Of a stretch of 64,000 nucleotides of DNA, positions 30,031 through 38,951 are shown piece by piece (the stretch's first letter is position 1; each line of letters begins with the position of its first letter). The position numbers were made by a program, and so were the translations under genes. The notes beneath the pieces are model-generated. The model was not told the DNA's origin. It worked only from the letters and a program-made list of their open reading frames with translations, and made no database searches. Origin of the DNA: Phytophthora colocasiae (Eukaryota > Oomycota > Peronosporomycetes > Peronosporales > Peronosporaceae); contig JAGKQI010000092.1 in the NCBI GenBank assembly GCA_018806915.1, forward strand, positions 286,501-350,500. The letters run 5' to 3'.

Positions 30031-31620
30031 ATGCTGGAGTGGGGCGGTGGCGCCGCGGCTGGGGTCGAGCAGACGGGTGCCGTGGCTTCTCACAGTCGAT
30101 CGGAAGGTGTTGGTGACGTCGAATGGACGGATGTTGCCGACGAACACATGGCACTAGGATCTGAACAAGCTGTAGGTGGCAGTAGCAATACTCCCAGGCG
30201 TGCTGAGCGTACCACGTGCGTTTACAAGGGGTACAAGTACACTCGGGCATGGTCGTCTTCCAGAAAGATTGTCTATCGCTGCTCCAAGTTTCGAGCAGGA
30301 TGTCGTAGCAAGTTGGAATTCACGGTTGCTTCTATGGGTTACTCTACCGTACGGTGCCACACGTGCCGTGACCGAGACGTAACGAGCTCAGTCGTCAATG
30401 TTGAAGCGGAAATGAAAGCCCAAGCAGATCTTTTAGCGATTGAGCACGTTGCATGGCCTGTGCGTCAAGTTTGGGAAGAGTTAAGACGTCAATTCTACTC
30501 AACGGCAAACCCTAATGTAGTTCGCGGCCTGTCGGAGCAGCAAGTTATTCGACGTGTGCACCACGCTAGAAACCAGCATTACTCAGGTAACGTGCACGGA
30601 TCAATCGAGATCCCACCGCTCTCGCTTGCACTCGATGAGGCAGTACCGTTCTTTCAATTCCACTGCGTTACACCAAACCGTGAGAATTTGAGCAAGCCTA
30701 CGCGAATTCTAGGTTGGGCTCATCCTGCCTTAGTATCGCTCTTACGCTACCATGGCACGACGCTATTCGTCGACGGTACCTTCCGTTGTGTCCCTACAGG
30801 ATACACTCAATGTGTCGTGTTCATGGTGCACGACCGCGCTTCAGGAGATTTTGTTCCTGTATTTTACGTTTTGAGCACCTCACGCAGTGGAGATTGTTAC
30901 TGGGATATGATCCATTTCGTTGTTCAAGCAACGGACCAGCAGCTTGAGCCAGCAGAGATTGTCTGTGACTTCGAAGCAGCTTTGATGGACTCCCTACAGA
31001 CGCAATTTCCAAACGCCATTGTTTTGGGATGTCTGTTTCATATGAAGCAGGCACTTCGCCGCGCGATGAAGCGCTACGCAATACCAGAGGAAGAGTGTTT
31101 AATTGCTATGACGGGTGGTGTGTTGGATACACTGACCGTGATCGAGCACGATCAAGTCGAAAGGGGTATCAAGTGGGTAAAGCGTGAGATCAAACAACGG
31201 TGCACTGCTGCTGGACTGATCTATTCTGCAGCTAAATGGGGGGAGTTTTGGGGGTACTTTAACCGCACGTGGCTTAGGCAATATTCGGTCGATGTCTGGA
31301 ACGTATTCGGGCTGGACAACGAGCTGATTGCAAGAACCAATAATCACCTCGAGCGATTTAACCGCGAGCTAAATAGCCGATTCCCGACACCGCATCCCTC
31401 GATGGCAACATTCGTGACAGTGATAAAAACAATTTCGCAAGAGTACGTGCGTCGTGTTGCTGATGTTCCACGTGGGCGTGCGCGTCGAGTTCCACGCGAG
31501 ACTATTCAGCTTCCTCCGGCCATCAGCATTCCTACCGACAACGACAGTGACAATGACGAGCTTGAAGTGCTTGTTCCACTAACGACGGATTGTCACCCAG
31601 TCACCAGCGCCACACTTTAG
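30031..31620 (+). CDS. MULE transposase
   Basis: 529 residues, unbroken. The N-terminal third carries a FLYWCH-type zinc-finger pattern (GYKYTRAW at 67-74, C84, C91, and the HTC cluster at 110-112) for end binding. The MULE transposase core follows: first catalytic Asp in FVDGTF (D248), second in VCDFEAAL (D313), the CLFHMKQA element near 334-341, and the third acidic residue in NNHLERFN (E441). The C-terminus is Pro/Asp-rich. All three catalytic residues are present, so the element could be autonomous. Its start at 30031 is about 185 bp inside the left repeat. Confidence 0.9.
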   Translation: MLEWGGGAAAGVEQTGAVASHSRSEGVGDVEWTDVADEHMALGSEQAVGGSSNTPRRAERTTCVYKGYKYTRAWSSSRKIVYRCSKFRAGCRSKLEFTVASMGYSTVRCHTCRDRDVTSSVVNVEAEMKAQADLLAIEHVAWPVRQVWEELRRQFYSTANPNVVRGLSEQQVIRRVHHARNQHYSGNVHGSIEIPPLSLALDEAVPFFQFHCVTPNRENLSKPTRILGWAHPALVSLLRYHGTTLFVDGTFRCVPTGYTQCVVFMVHDRASGDFVPVFYVLSTSRSGDCYWDMIHFVVQATDQQLEPAEIVCDFEAALMDSLQTQFPNAIVLGCLFHMKQALRRAMKRYAIPEEECLIAMTGGVLDTLTVIEHDQVERGIKWVKREIKQRCTAAGLIYSAAKWGEFWGYFNRTWLRQYSVDVWNVFGLDNELIARTNNHLERFNRELNSRFPTPHPSMATFVTVIKTISQEYVRRVADVPRGRARRVPRETIQLPPAISIPTDNDSDNDELEVLVPLTTDCHPVTSATL

Positions 31621-31729
31621 GACTTGTTAGGTAGCCACTAGCACGGTTCCATAATGCATCAACTTCCGCACTTTAAATTGTTTGTTCGTCCTGTTCACAT
31701 TTCAGATCCGCCATCCAGGTCGTTAACCT

Positions 31730-31750
31730 GATCAGTTCAGTATACGATCC
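31730..31750 (-). repeat. MULE right terminal inverted repeat
   Basis: Reads GGATCGTATACTG from 31750 inward on the minus strand and matches the left end. In the receptor reading frame its first bases encode W-I-V-Y and a stop, so the insertion truncates the N-terminal fragment at once. Confidence 0.85.
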
Positions 31751-33384
31751 AAAATAAAATCTTCCCGTGGTCGACTTCCTTCCCGGTCGAGTACAGCGTC
31801 ACGTTCTGCTTTCCTTCGTCTAGGTACATGTCCGACGCTGTCTGGGTGAGTGTGCTCTTAAAGCCCGTCATACCAGCACCACCAGGTTTAATGCTAGTAG
31901 CGTCATTGCCCTCGACGGCACTGCACGTGAGGTTGACCGTCGGGTTGGCACAATTACCATAGTCGTTGAACGCGAGGATCTCCGACAGTGTCGGATTTCG
32001 CCGTTCCTCGCCGAGTGTGGTGACCCACAACGCCGTGGATGTGAAGCCGTTGAACTTCTCGTAGTTTAGAATCTCCGAATTGTCCGCGCAGCCCGTGGTC
32101 TGGATATACGTCTCAAGGCTGTCGGCTGACGGCGGTGTCTTCGAGTAGTCGAGTCCGGAATCTTCCGCGATCCCCGGCAGTGGTGCGGCACAGAGACCGA
32201 ACGCTTCGCACAGGTTGCACGTGTTCTCCCTGAACGTAGCAGCTTCCTCCTCCCCGTACTCCTCTGCGTAAATATCCTCGATGACCCCGCATGTGATGTT
32301 GTTGATCGCCACCACCGCCGCGCCCAACGCGCACTGCTTACACTCATACCAGATCTCTTGGCAGGCGTCGCCCTCGCAGCTCGCACACCTTTCATTCCAT
32401 CCGCCGGTTACATTGCAGCTCGTGACGTATTCGCTACCAAGCCCCAGTCCGGCAAGCAAGCTCGGGTATCCAAGGGCCCATTGCGACGCCGTCCGCGTCA
32501 CAAACAACCCGTTGTAGGCAAACCCCGAGAGATCCAAGTCCGCGATGGCCTCCGGTCCGGTAGCTAGGAACGTCAGTACGGTGCCGCCGCTCGCGACGGT
32601 GTTCATTGCTACGGGGTCGAGCGAGTTCAAGCCGTTGACCCACCGCATCATCTGCGGACCGTAATTCTCGATGGCGTCTGCGATGACCGACTCGTTCGTG
32701 GAGAAGGACCCCGCCGCTAGTTTCATGAGGAAAGCCTCCTCTCCTCCGGCCTGGGCGATGACGTTCAAGTACCCGACGTCGAAGCTCGTGAACTTGTCCG
32801 TGTCCAAGCAGCCATTGCAACTTAGTGATGGCTCGAACGTGTGGTACGTGTACAGTTTGTAGCTCACTCGAGCGCCGTCATCCAGGAAGTTGATGTCGAT
32901 CTTGAACTCTCGACGACGGAAGACGTACGGGCCGGTCTCAACGAGCTGCAGCTTGGAGTCTTCACCGGCCAGATACGCCTCTGCGTTCGAGGCGTTGAAC
33001 ATGTGTAGAGTGTAGTAGTACGGGTTGCAGTCGTCGCAGTCGCCGTACGCGTCGTAGTACGATTCCTCTTGGGCGTCAGAGGCGTCACACACTACGACAC
33101 CGTCTTTTACCTTCTTGTTGATGAGAGGAGGCAGTACTTTGCCGTAGACGATGGCGATCACCGTCAGCAACCCACCGACGATGATCAAGATGAGCCCAAG
33201 GTTGTGCAAACCACAGCATCCCGATCGACGGGGTGGTGGTGAAGCTTTAATGTCTGCATTTGTGGGCGTGGCAACGCTGTTTGCAACCCGTTCGAACTAA
33301 TGTTAGAAGAATACAAGACAGTCAAAGGCTACGCACCCGCTGCGCTCACCCGCTCTGATAGTCGTTGGACGGTGATGCTGTCAT
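31751..33384 (-). pseudogene. CD36/LIMP-2-like receptor, N-terminal fragment with short first exon
   Basis: N-terminal and middle part of the receptor whose end is at 29181-29844. A first exon (33350-33384, MTASPSNDYQS) and a 73-nt intron (33277-33349, GTGAGC...CAG) join in frame to an exon from 33276. This is inferred because the long frame has no in-frame ATG at its 5' end. The protein then has a membrane helix (LGLILIIVGGLLTVIAIVYG), the ETGPYVFRRREFK motif of CD36 proteins, and a Cys-rich insert (CASCEGDACQ...CNLCEAFGLC) typical of extracellular folds. It stops in the MULE end. The gypsy element begins about 55 bp upstream of the start, so the promoter is displaced too. Confidence 0.78.
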
Positions 33385-33443
33385 CGGATTCCGGTTGAGC
33401 TGCTGGTGCGGGAAGAAGGCAAAAGCGGAAGTGTGTGGAGGTG

Positions 33444-33763
33444 TGTGACGTGCTGCCAGTTTGGGAGCTGGAACTCCCTGCAAAATGCAACGTGTATTGG
33501 TTGCTTTGGTAGTGCAAAGTAAATTGCAAAGTGATCGATTCTAATGCTAGTCTTTGGGCGCTCTCGCCGGCCGCCTTGGCCGTCCAGGGAGCAGCGTCCT
33601 TGCAGTTGTTCTTGTTGCAGCCATGCATGCAAGTCAGCTGAGCTTGCGTGCGATCTGGCCTGCCGTCTGTGTACTTGTGTTGTTGGCGATGAGCTCCGGT
33701 CATCCCAACGCTTTTGGCTGCGGGATTGGTAAGCTGTCAGCAGATGCCTGTTGTCGCCAGGCC
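33444..33763 (-). repeat. Gypsy 3' LTR, larger part
   Basis: 320 of the 329 LTR bases; the last 9 are at 38550-38558 beyond the nested copia. Reads identical to 43657-43976 on inspection. Confidence 0.92.
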
Positions 33764-33892
33764 TATTGAATGTGTACGCTTTAGAAGGGAAAAGGAAAAG
33801 TGATTTACTATCAGTGCCGTACAGTCTCGCTGCGCAGAATTAACCCACGCGAGGTACCTTATCCACTACCGCTTACGACGTAACTTCCAACA
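33764..33892 (-). repeat. Copia 3' LTR
   Basis: 129 bp; identical by eye to 38416-38544. Flanked on the left by the AGGCC duplication. Confidence 0.92.
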
Positions 33893-33918
33893 CTCCTTCC
33901 CTGCGCAGTGAGGCTCTA

Positions 33919-36900
33919 TCACTCACCAGTTAACCCGATCTTCTCTCGTAGTTGAAGTACTCGTTCTCCTGGAAGAGCCTTCGTCAGCAAGTCCGCTAAC
34001 ATATCGGCGGTTCCGACGTACGTGGGCAGAACGACACCTCGCTCAGCGTAATCTCGCAAGAATTTGACCTTGATATCCACGTGCTTGGCCCTCCCCGAGC
34101 TTGCCTCGTTGGTGATCTGTTTCAGCGCTGCCTGGTTATCCATCATCATCTCGATTGGCAGCTTTACCTTTAAGCCAATCTCTCCGAACAGCTCGCGTAA
34201 ACCCAACACATTTTGGCCCGCCAACAGATGCTGCGACAAACTCCGCTTCTGCAGTTGACAGCGACAGCGGTTTGCTTCCTGCACTCACAATCTATCGTCA
34301 TTCCATTTTCTTGGACTATGACGACGCTGACAGATTTGCGATCTTGCACGTCTCCTGCAAAGTATGCATCAGACCAGCAACCCTTACGGACAATTTCTTT
34401 CCGCGCCATCTTGCACATCATCCGTCAGGCGCAACTTCAAACCACGCGTTCCACTCCAAATACCGTGCGATTCGCTTCGCTGCTTCCAGTCTTGAGCGGT
34501 GGGGCGTGAGTCTCGACTCGCGCGGTGAACAGCAAACGAAATGTCAGGTCTTGTGCCACGTGCGATCCACAGGAGACTCCCCAACCAGGCCTGAAAGTCC
34601 TTCACCGTCAGTTCTTTGCCATCGGGAGCCGACTTAATGCGCAGTAACTTCCCATCGTCGTCAAAGGTGGATCGCCCGCTGCGATGAGCAGTCGAACGCT
34701 GTTGGCATTTTCTAAGCCATGCGCGATCAGCGTTTCCGTGATGGCATGCTCTTGGTCAATCGTATATCCACGCTCATCGTCGTAGCTGATCCTCATCCCG
34801 AAAGGAACATCGATGCTGGTCCCAAGTCCTTGAGTTCCAGGATTGCCATATCAAGCAAAATGAGTCGACGCGCGGCGCCGAAGTAGCGGTGACCAGCAAA
34901 TCGTCAACGTATGTCCCACAACAGTTATTCCACCAACGTCAGTCTTCACATAGACGCACGAATCGGACAAACATTGCCTGAATCCGACCTGAACAAGCGT
35001 TTTATTAAGTAACTTACGCCACAGCCTTCCAGCTTGCTTAAGCCGCATAAAGGCTTCTTCCGAGCAACAAGCCGAGTTCACTAACGTCTTTGACACCCAA
35101 AGCTGCTGGCTCAGCTGCCGTAAACTCCATTCCGTCGGGAATGTACGGGCAGAATTTCTAAGCCTTCTTCCGTCGATGCCTTCACGAACGCATTCCGGCA
35201 CATCACCGTGCCTCGCTGGCACGCGCCAGGGTCTTGCAAGTGCAAGCACAGCTTTTCCACTTGGCAGTTCCATCACCGCAGCAAATGTGAACAAGTAGTC
35301 AATACCGAACACTTGCTCATTTCCGCATGCTACGAGTCGAGCTTTGTAGCGCTGGATTTGCCATTGCCATCCCGTTTCTTCTTATATACCCATTTCGAGT
35401 GTAGTCGAGCGGTACCCGAGAACACCTTCACAACTTTCCAAGTGTCGTTCGCTTCCAGAAAGCAATTTCTTCCCGCTCCGCGGCCCGCCATTCTCACTTT
35501 CCGCGCAACGTCTGGCAGCAGCAAAGATTTGCTGGCTCCTTATCATCCCGCATGAGTATCTTCCACATGTACAGCGCTTGAGACCAGTGCTCCTTCCGAC
35601 CCTCCGTCGTCATCTCCATCAGCTTCACGGCGTCGAACAGATTTCTTCCTCACGCGCTGTGACCGACGTGGCTTGGTCTCTCCTTTAGAATTTCCAGTTT
35701 CAGGCGCATTCTTCTCCACGTCTTCCCGTGACATTGCTCGCGCCAGGACTCGTTCTACCGTTGGCCATTTCTGCAAGTTCTTCAGAATTAGTTGCTGTGA
35801 AATGCGGTCGCTGTCAGCCTGTTTCAACGTCTCGATGTCCTTTACATGGCGGAGTCACCACAACCTTGTTGCTCTCCGGTAAGTATATCGATACCCCTTT
35901 GTTTCGTCGCTTTTTCCGATCACAACTCCACGCTGAGAACGCTTTTGCAGATTCTTCTTGCTAGTGTCAACGAATACAGCGCAAGCAGATCCAAAAACCA
36001 CAATGTCTTGCAAACTTGGCGCACGTCCGAGAGAGCACCTCCAGCGGCGACATTCGGTCATCGTTTGCACAGGTGGGACTGCGGTTCAATACATAGACCG
36101 CATATTCTGCCGCATCTCCCAAAATGTCAGTGGCAACTCAGGAAGCAAACAGCATGCAGCGCACGATGTTCATCACCGTTCAGTGCATCCTCTCTGCTTT
36201 ACCGTTGGCAGCTTGGTTCCTTGCCTCGCTCTTCTGACGGGCCACTCCTGATTGCTTGCAAAACTCGTCCACGTTGTTGTATTCTGCACCTCCGTCAGTA
36301 CATGAGGACACGAACCTTGCACCCAAATTGCTTCTCGAACCAGGTCAGAAATTGTTCGAAGTATTTGGCGGCCTGATCCTTCGTCTTCGCCAAGAACACG
36401 CGGCAGTAATTGGACTTATGGTCCACGAAGTTCACCAAGTATCGATTTCCACGTCGGTCTCGGGGCGTAACAGAGGCCTTTCAAGTCACTGCAAATCACC
36501 GCCCCACACGATCAACTGGAGCATGCTCCCCAGTGTCTTTCGTCGGCTGTTGGGCACGCGTCTGCTTGCCTTCAGCACATACACGACAGTTGACCCGCTT
36601 GTGGCTAGTAATCCTCAATCCCAGAGGCTGGGTCTTTCGCGATCCGCTCGATTGTATCAAATGCAAGATGTCCAAACCTCTCGTGAAAGCCGACCAAAGT
36701 ATCCTTCTGAACAATTCGAGAGGTGAGATGGCGGTCTTCCTCCACCACCGCGCTCATCACAACTTCTTTCATCTGTTGCACAGAGCGCTGTCGACCACAT
36801 TGCACTCTTGCTACCAGCATGCGTTGCTCTTGATATCCGCGTGAACACCACTCGTGTAGGGTTGCCCTTCAATGCCACACAGCCATTGTGATCAGCCACC

Positions 36901-38411
36901 TTGCAGCCCATTTTCGGCAACAAGCAGTACGACATCAGGTTCCTGGCTAGCTTAGGTGCATAGTAGACGTTCCTCAGTGTGATCTCGGCCTGGACGCCGT
37001 CCACCATCGCTTTAAGCACAGCTGTTCCCTTCAGCGTCACCTCAAGCTTTGTGCCATCGGGCTGAAAACTCTCCTCCGCGTCGTGGCATTCCGTGACGTC
37101 CCTGAGCATCGTCTTGTCGTTCACCATATGACGACTTGCACCACTGTCCAATATCCAGTCGTCAGTCCCGAGGCCATGTTCTGAACATTCAAAGACCATT
37201 TGATCTTACTCTCGTCACCACCATCGTTCTTGTGCTCTTTTTCAGGACAATCGCGCCGGATGTGGCCGACATTTGCCACACTGTAGCATTTCCTGCCAGT
37301 TGTGACGGTGCTGACTGTGTCCTTCCCGATCCCTTTGAACGTCTTGTCCTCGTCCTTCAGTGCTTGAGCCCACGCCACAAGCTCACTTGCCTGTTGCATT
37401 GGGTCTGGCCTCGTAGGGTCGTACTTCGCCATCATAGCGATCTTCAAATCCGGGTCAGCGTACTTCACCCACGTTTTCCAGCACCAAACTCGGCGACGCG
37501 TTGGTAGCCCCATTAGCGCATTCAGGTAAAGTGGTCATTCCATGTACGCGAGCTCTCCTTCCGGGCTGAAAACATCCTCATCGCCTGCTGATTGGAGATG
37601 TTCACACGGAACGCCGCATTCATTTGTTCCATCACGAACCAAAGATTTGGCTGGGTAGCCCACCACCGCTGCACATGTTGATGGAAGTACTTTTCAGCTT
37701 GGCCTCGCAGATGCTCTGCGAACTTGATTGACCTTCGCCCGTTCCGTCCAGCGATAGCGGTAAGGCGATCTCGACCGCCATCTCAACCTGCTCAATGAAC
37801 AGTAATGCCCACTGTTCAAAGCCAGATCCTAGACCTTTGTAGACCTCGTTACCGTCGAATGCGCGTAGCTGAAACCTTAGCCTCTCTCGCAGGGGGACGC
37901 GTGGTTCAGCTGCCATGACAGGCTCAGCATGTTGTTGCTGTGGCTGCTGCTGCGCGTGTGCTTGGACCGGGGCGGGCGGTGCGCTGGTACTGTGGAATTC
38001 CCGCGGTCCACTTCGTGGTCAAGATAGCCAGCACGCGCCCATCCTCCAGGAGTCTGGACCCCCCAGGCCCACATGTCCACCTCCAAGCTCGTCGGCGTGC
38101 ATTTGCCGCATCCGAGGCTCCCGCCCTCCTCAATCGCTTGACGGAAGACGCTTCGCCTCAGCGGTTGGTCAGGAGACACCGGCGCTCCCCGAGGCGCGTG
38201 ACCGCCTTCTCCAGCATGTTCACCTTGGTGGTCAGCTGCCTCAACGCAGCACCATCATATCCTCCATTCCGGGGCGGCTTTTTCCTTCATCGGGCGAGCT
38301 ACCCCTTTCGTGGGCAGCAGGATCACCGCCACCAGTACCTGGCGCAACCTCTTTCGCAGGTAGCGGAGGTGTCTGTCGTGGCGAGACTTCGCCAGCGTCC
38401 TTGGAACTCAT
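33919..38411 (-). pseudogene. Copia Gag-Pol polyprotein, multiply frameshifted
   Basis: Domain order on the minus strand is protease, integrase, RT, RNase H, the Ty1/copia order. Gag pieces begin at 38411 (MSSKDAGE) and 37916 (RERLRFQLRAFDGNEVYKG). A zinc-knuckle remnant (CYSVANVGHIRRDC, second Cys lost) lies near 37245. Protease WILDSGASRHMV is near 37150-37115; GAG-pre-integrase ERFGHLAFD and the integrase CxxC near 36770-36560; the integrase end FGSACAVFVD near 35990. RT parts are WKVVKVFSG and WVYKKKRDG (about 35440-35370) and the catalytic YVDD near 34890. RNase H ends with ADMLADLLTKALPGER, stop at 33919. At least eight frame changes mean no polyprotein can be read, although the LTRs are identical. 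Confidence 0.85.
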
Positions 38412-38415
38412 AACC
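38403..38415 (-). promoter_or_regulatory. Copia primer-binding site (half-tRNA iMet type) overlapping the Gag start
   Basis: Directly after the 5' LTR the minus strand reads GGTTATGAGTTCC. Its complement GGAACTCATAACC has the form of an initiator tRNA-Met anticodon arm with the CAT anticodon. Drosophila copia is known to prime from a cleaved half of that tRNA. The ATG inside this site (38409-38411) is also the first codon of a Gag-like frame (MSSKDAGEVSPRQ). Confidence 0.6.
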
Positions 38416-38544
38416 TATTGAATGTGTACGCTTTAGAAGGGAAAAGGAAAAGTGATTTACTATCAGTGCCGTACAGTCTCGCTGCGCAGAATTAACCCAC
38501 GCGAGGTACCTTATCCACTACCGCTTACGACGTAACTTCCAACA
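38416..38544 (-). repeat. Copia 5' LTR
   Basis: 129 bp, followed inside by the primer-binding site and outside by AGGCC (38545-38549). Unusually short for a copia LTR. Confidence 0.92.
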
Positions 38545-38549
38545 AGGCC

Positions 38550-38558
38550 ATCGCCACA
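38550..38558 (-). repeat. Gypsy 3' LTR, remaining 9 bp
   Basis: ATCGCCACA on the plus strand, equal to 43977-43985. Together with 33444-33763 it rebuilds the full 329-bp LTR length, which confirms the nesting. Confidence 0.9.
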
Positions 38559-38951
38559 CTGCCCCCCAAGCTTTCAATCCTCAGTCGAAATCCTCCCTCC
38601 TGCGATTGTATCGTCCGGTTGTGACTGCCTCGTCACATACTGTGCATGACCGGTCCTCCAACTTCAACGCGTTGCAGTGTTACATGTTGTGATCTCTCGG
38701 ATTTGCAACGATTTTCGCCTTGACCTTTTTGCCCAATCAGAACCGAGAAATCTTAATATCAGCCAACCAGATTGCAGAGTTGCTTGACACTTGAATACAC
38801 TTGTTGATATTGTGATCCATCGTCTGAAAGTTGACTAGTACATGTGTCTGGGATCGAACTCAAGATACCCATTGCGGCGCAACTTGGAAATGCTTGCAAG
38901 ATCTCGAAACTCTCATACATCATATGCAATTGGGCAGGAAATGCTTGTAAC
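38559..38951 (-). other. Gypsy 3' untranslated region with polypurine tract
   Basis: About 390 bp between the Pol stop (38952) and the 3' LTR. The minus strand ends GCTTGGGGGGCAG before the LTR, a polypurine tract for plus-strand priming. No gene seen. Confidence 0.6.

Larger units (their letters stand above)
29845..31750 (+). mobile_element. MULE (Mutator-like) transposon, intact (1,906 bp)
   Basis: A DNA transposon bounded by inverted repeats: GGATCGTATACGGAACTGATC at the left (29845) and, on the other strand, GGATCGTATACTGAACTGATC at the right (from 31750), one mismatch in 21 bp. It contains one open transposase gene. It interrupts the CD36-like gene. I could not find the 8-11 bp target duplication normally left by MULEs: the flanks (CTCTCAAAT left, AAAATAAAA right) do not match. 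Confidence 0.88.
33764..38544 (-). mobile_element. Ty1/copia retrotransposon nested in the gypsy LTR (4,781 bp)
   Basis: LTR retrotransposon with 129-bp LTRs at 33764-33892 (3') and 38416-38544 (5') that read identical by eye. On the minus strand they start TGTTGGAAGTT and end CATTCAATA. Target duplication AGGCC is at 33759-33763 and 38545-38549, both within the gypsy LTR. A polypurine tract (GGGAAGGAG) precedes the 3' LTR, and the primer site GGTTATGAGTTCC follows the 5' LTR. It inserted after the gypsy element. Its internal coding region has many frame changes. Confidence 0.93.

Noticed and set aside
31751..31800. MULE target-site duplication
   Set aside because: The bases flanking both ends do not match over 8-11 bp; reported instead as missing.
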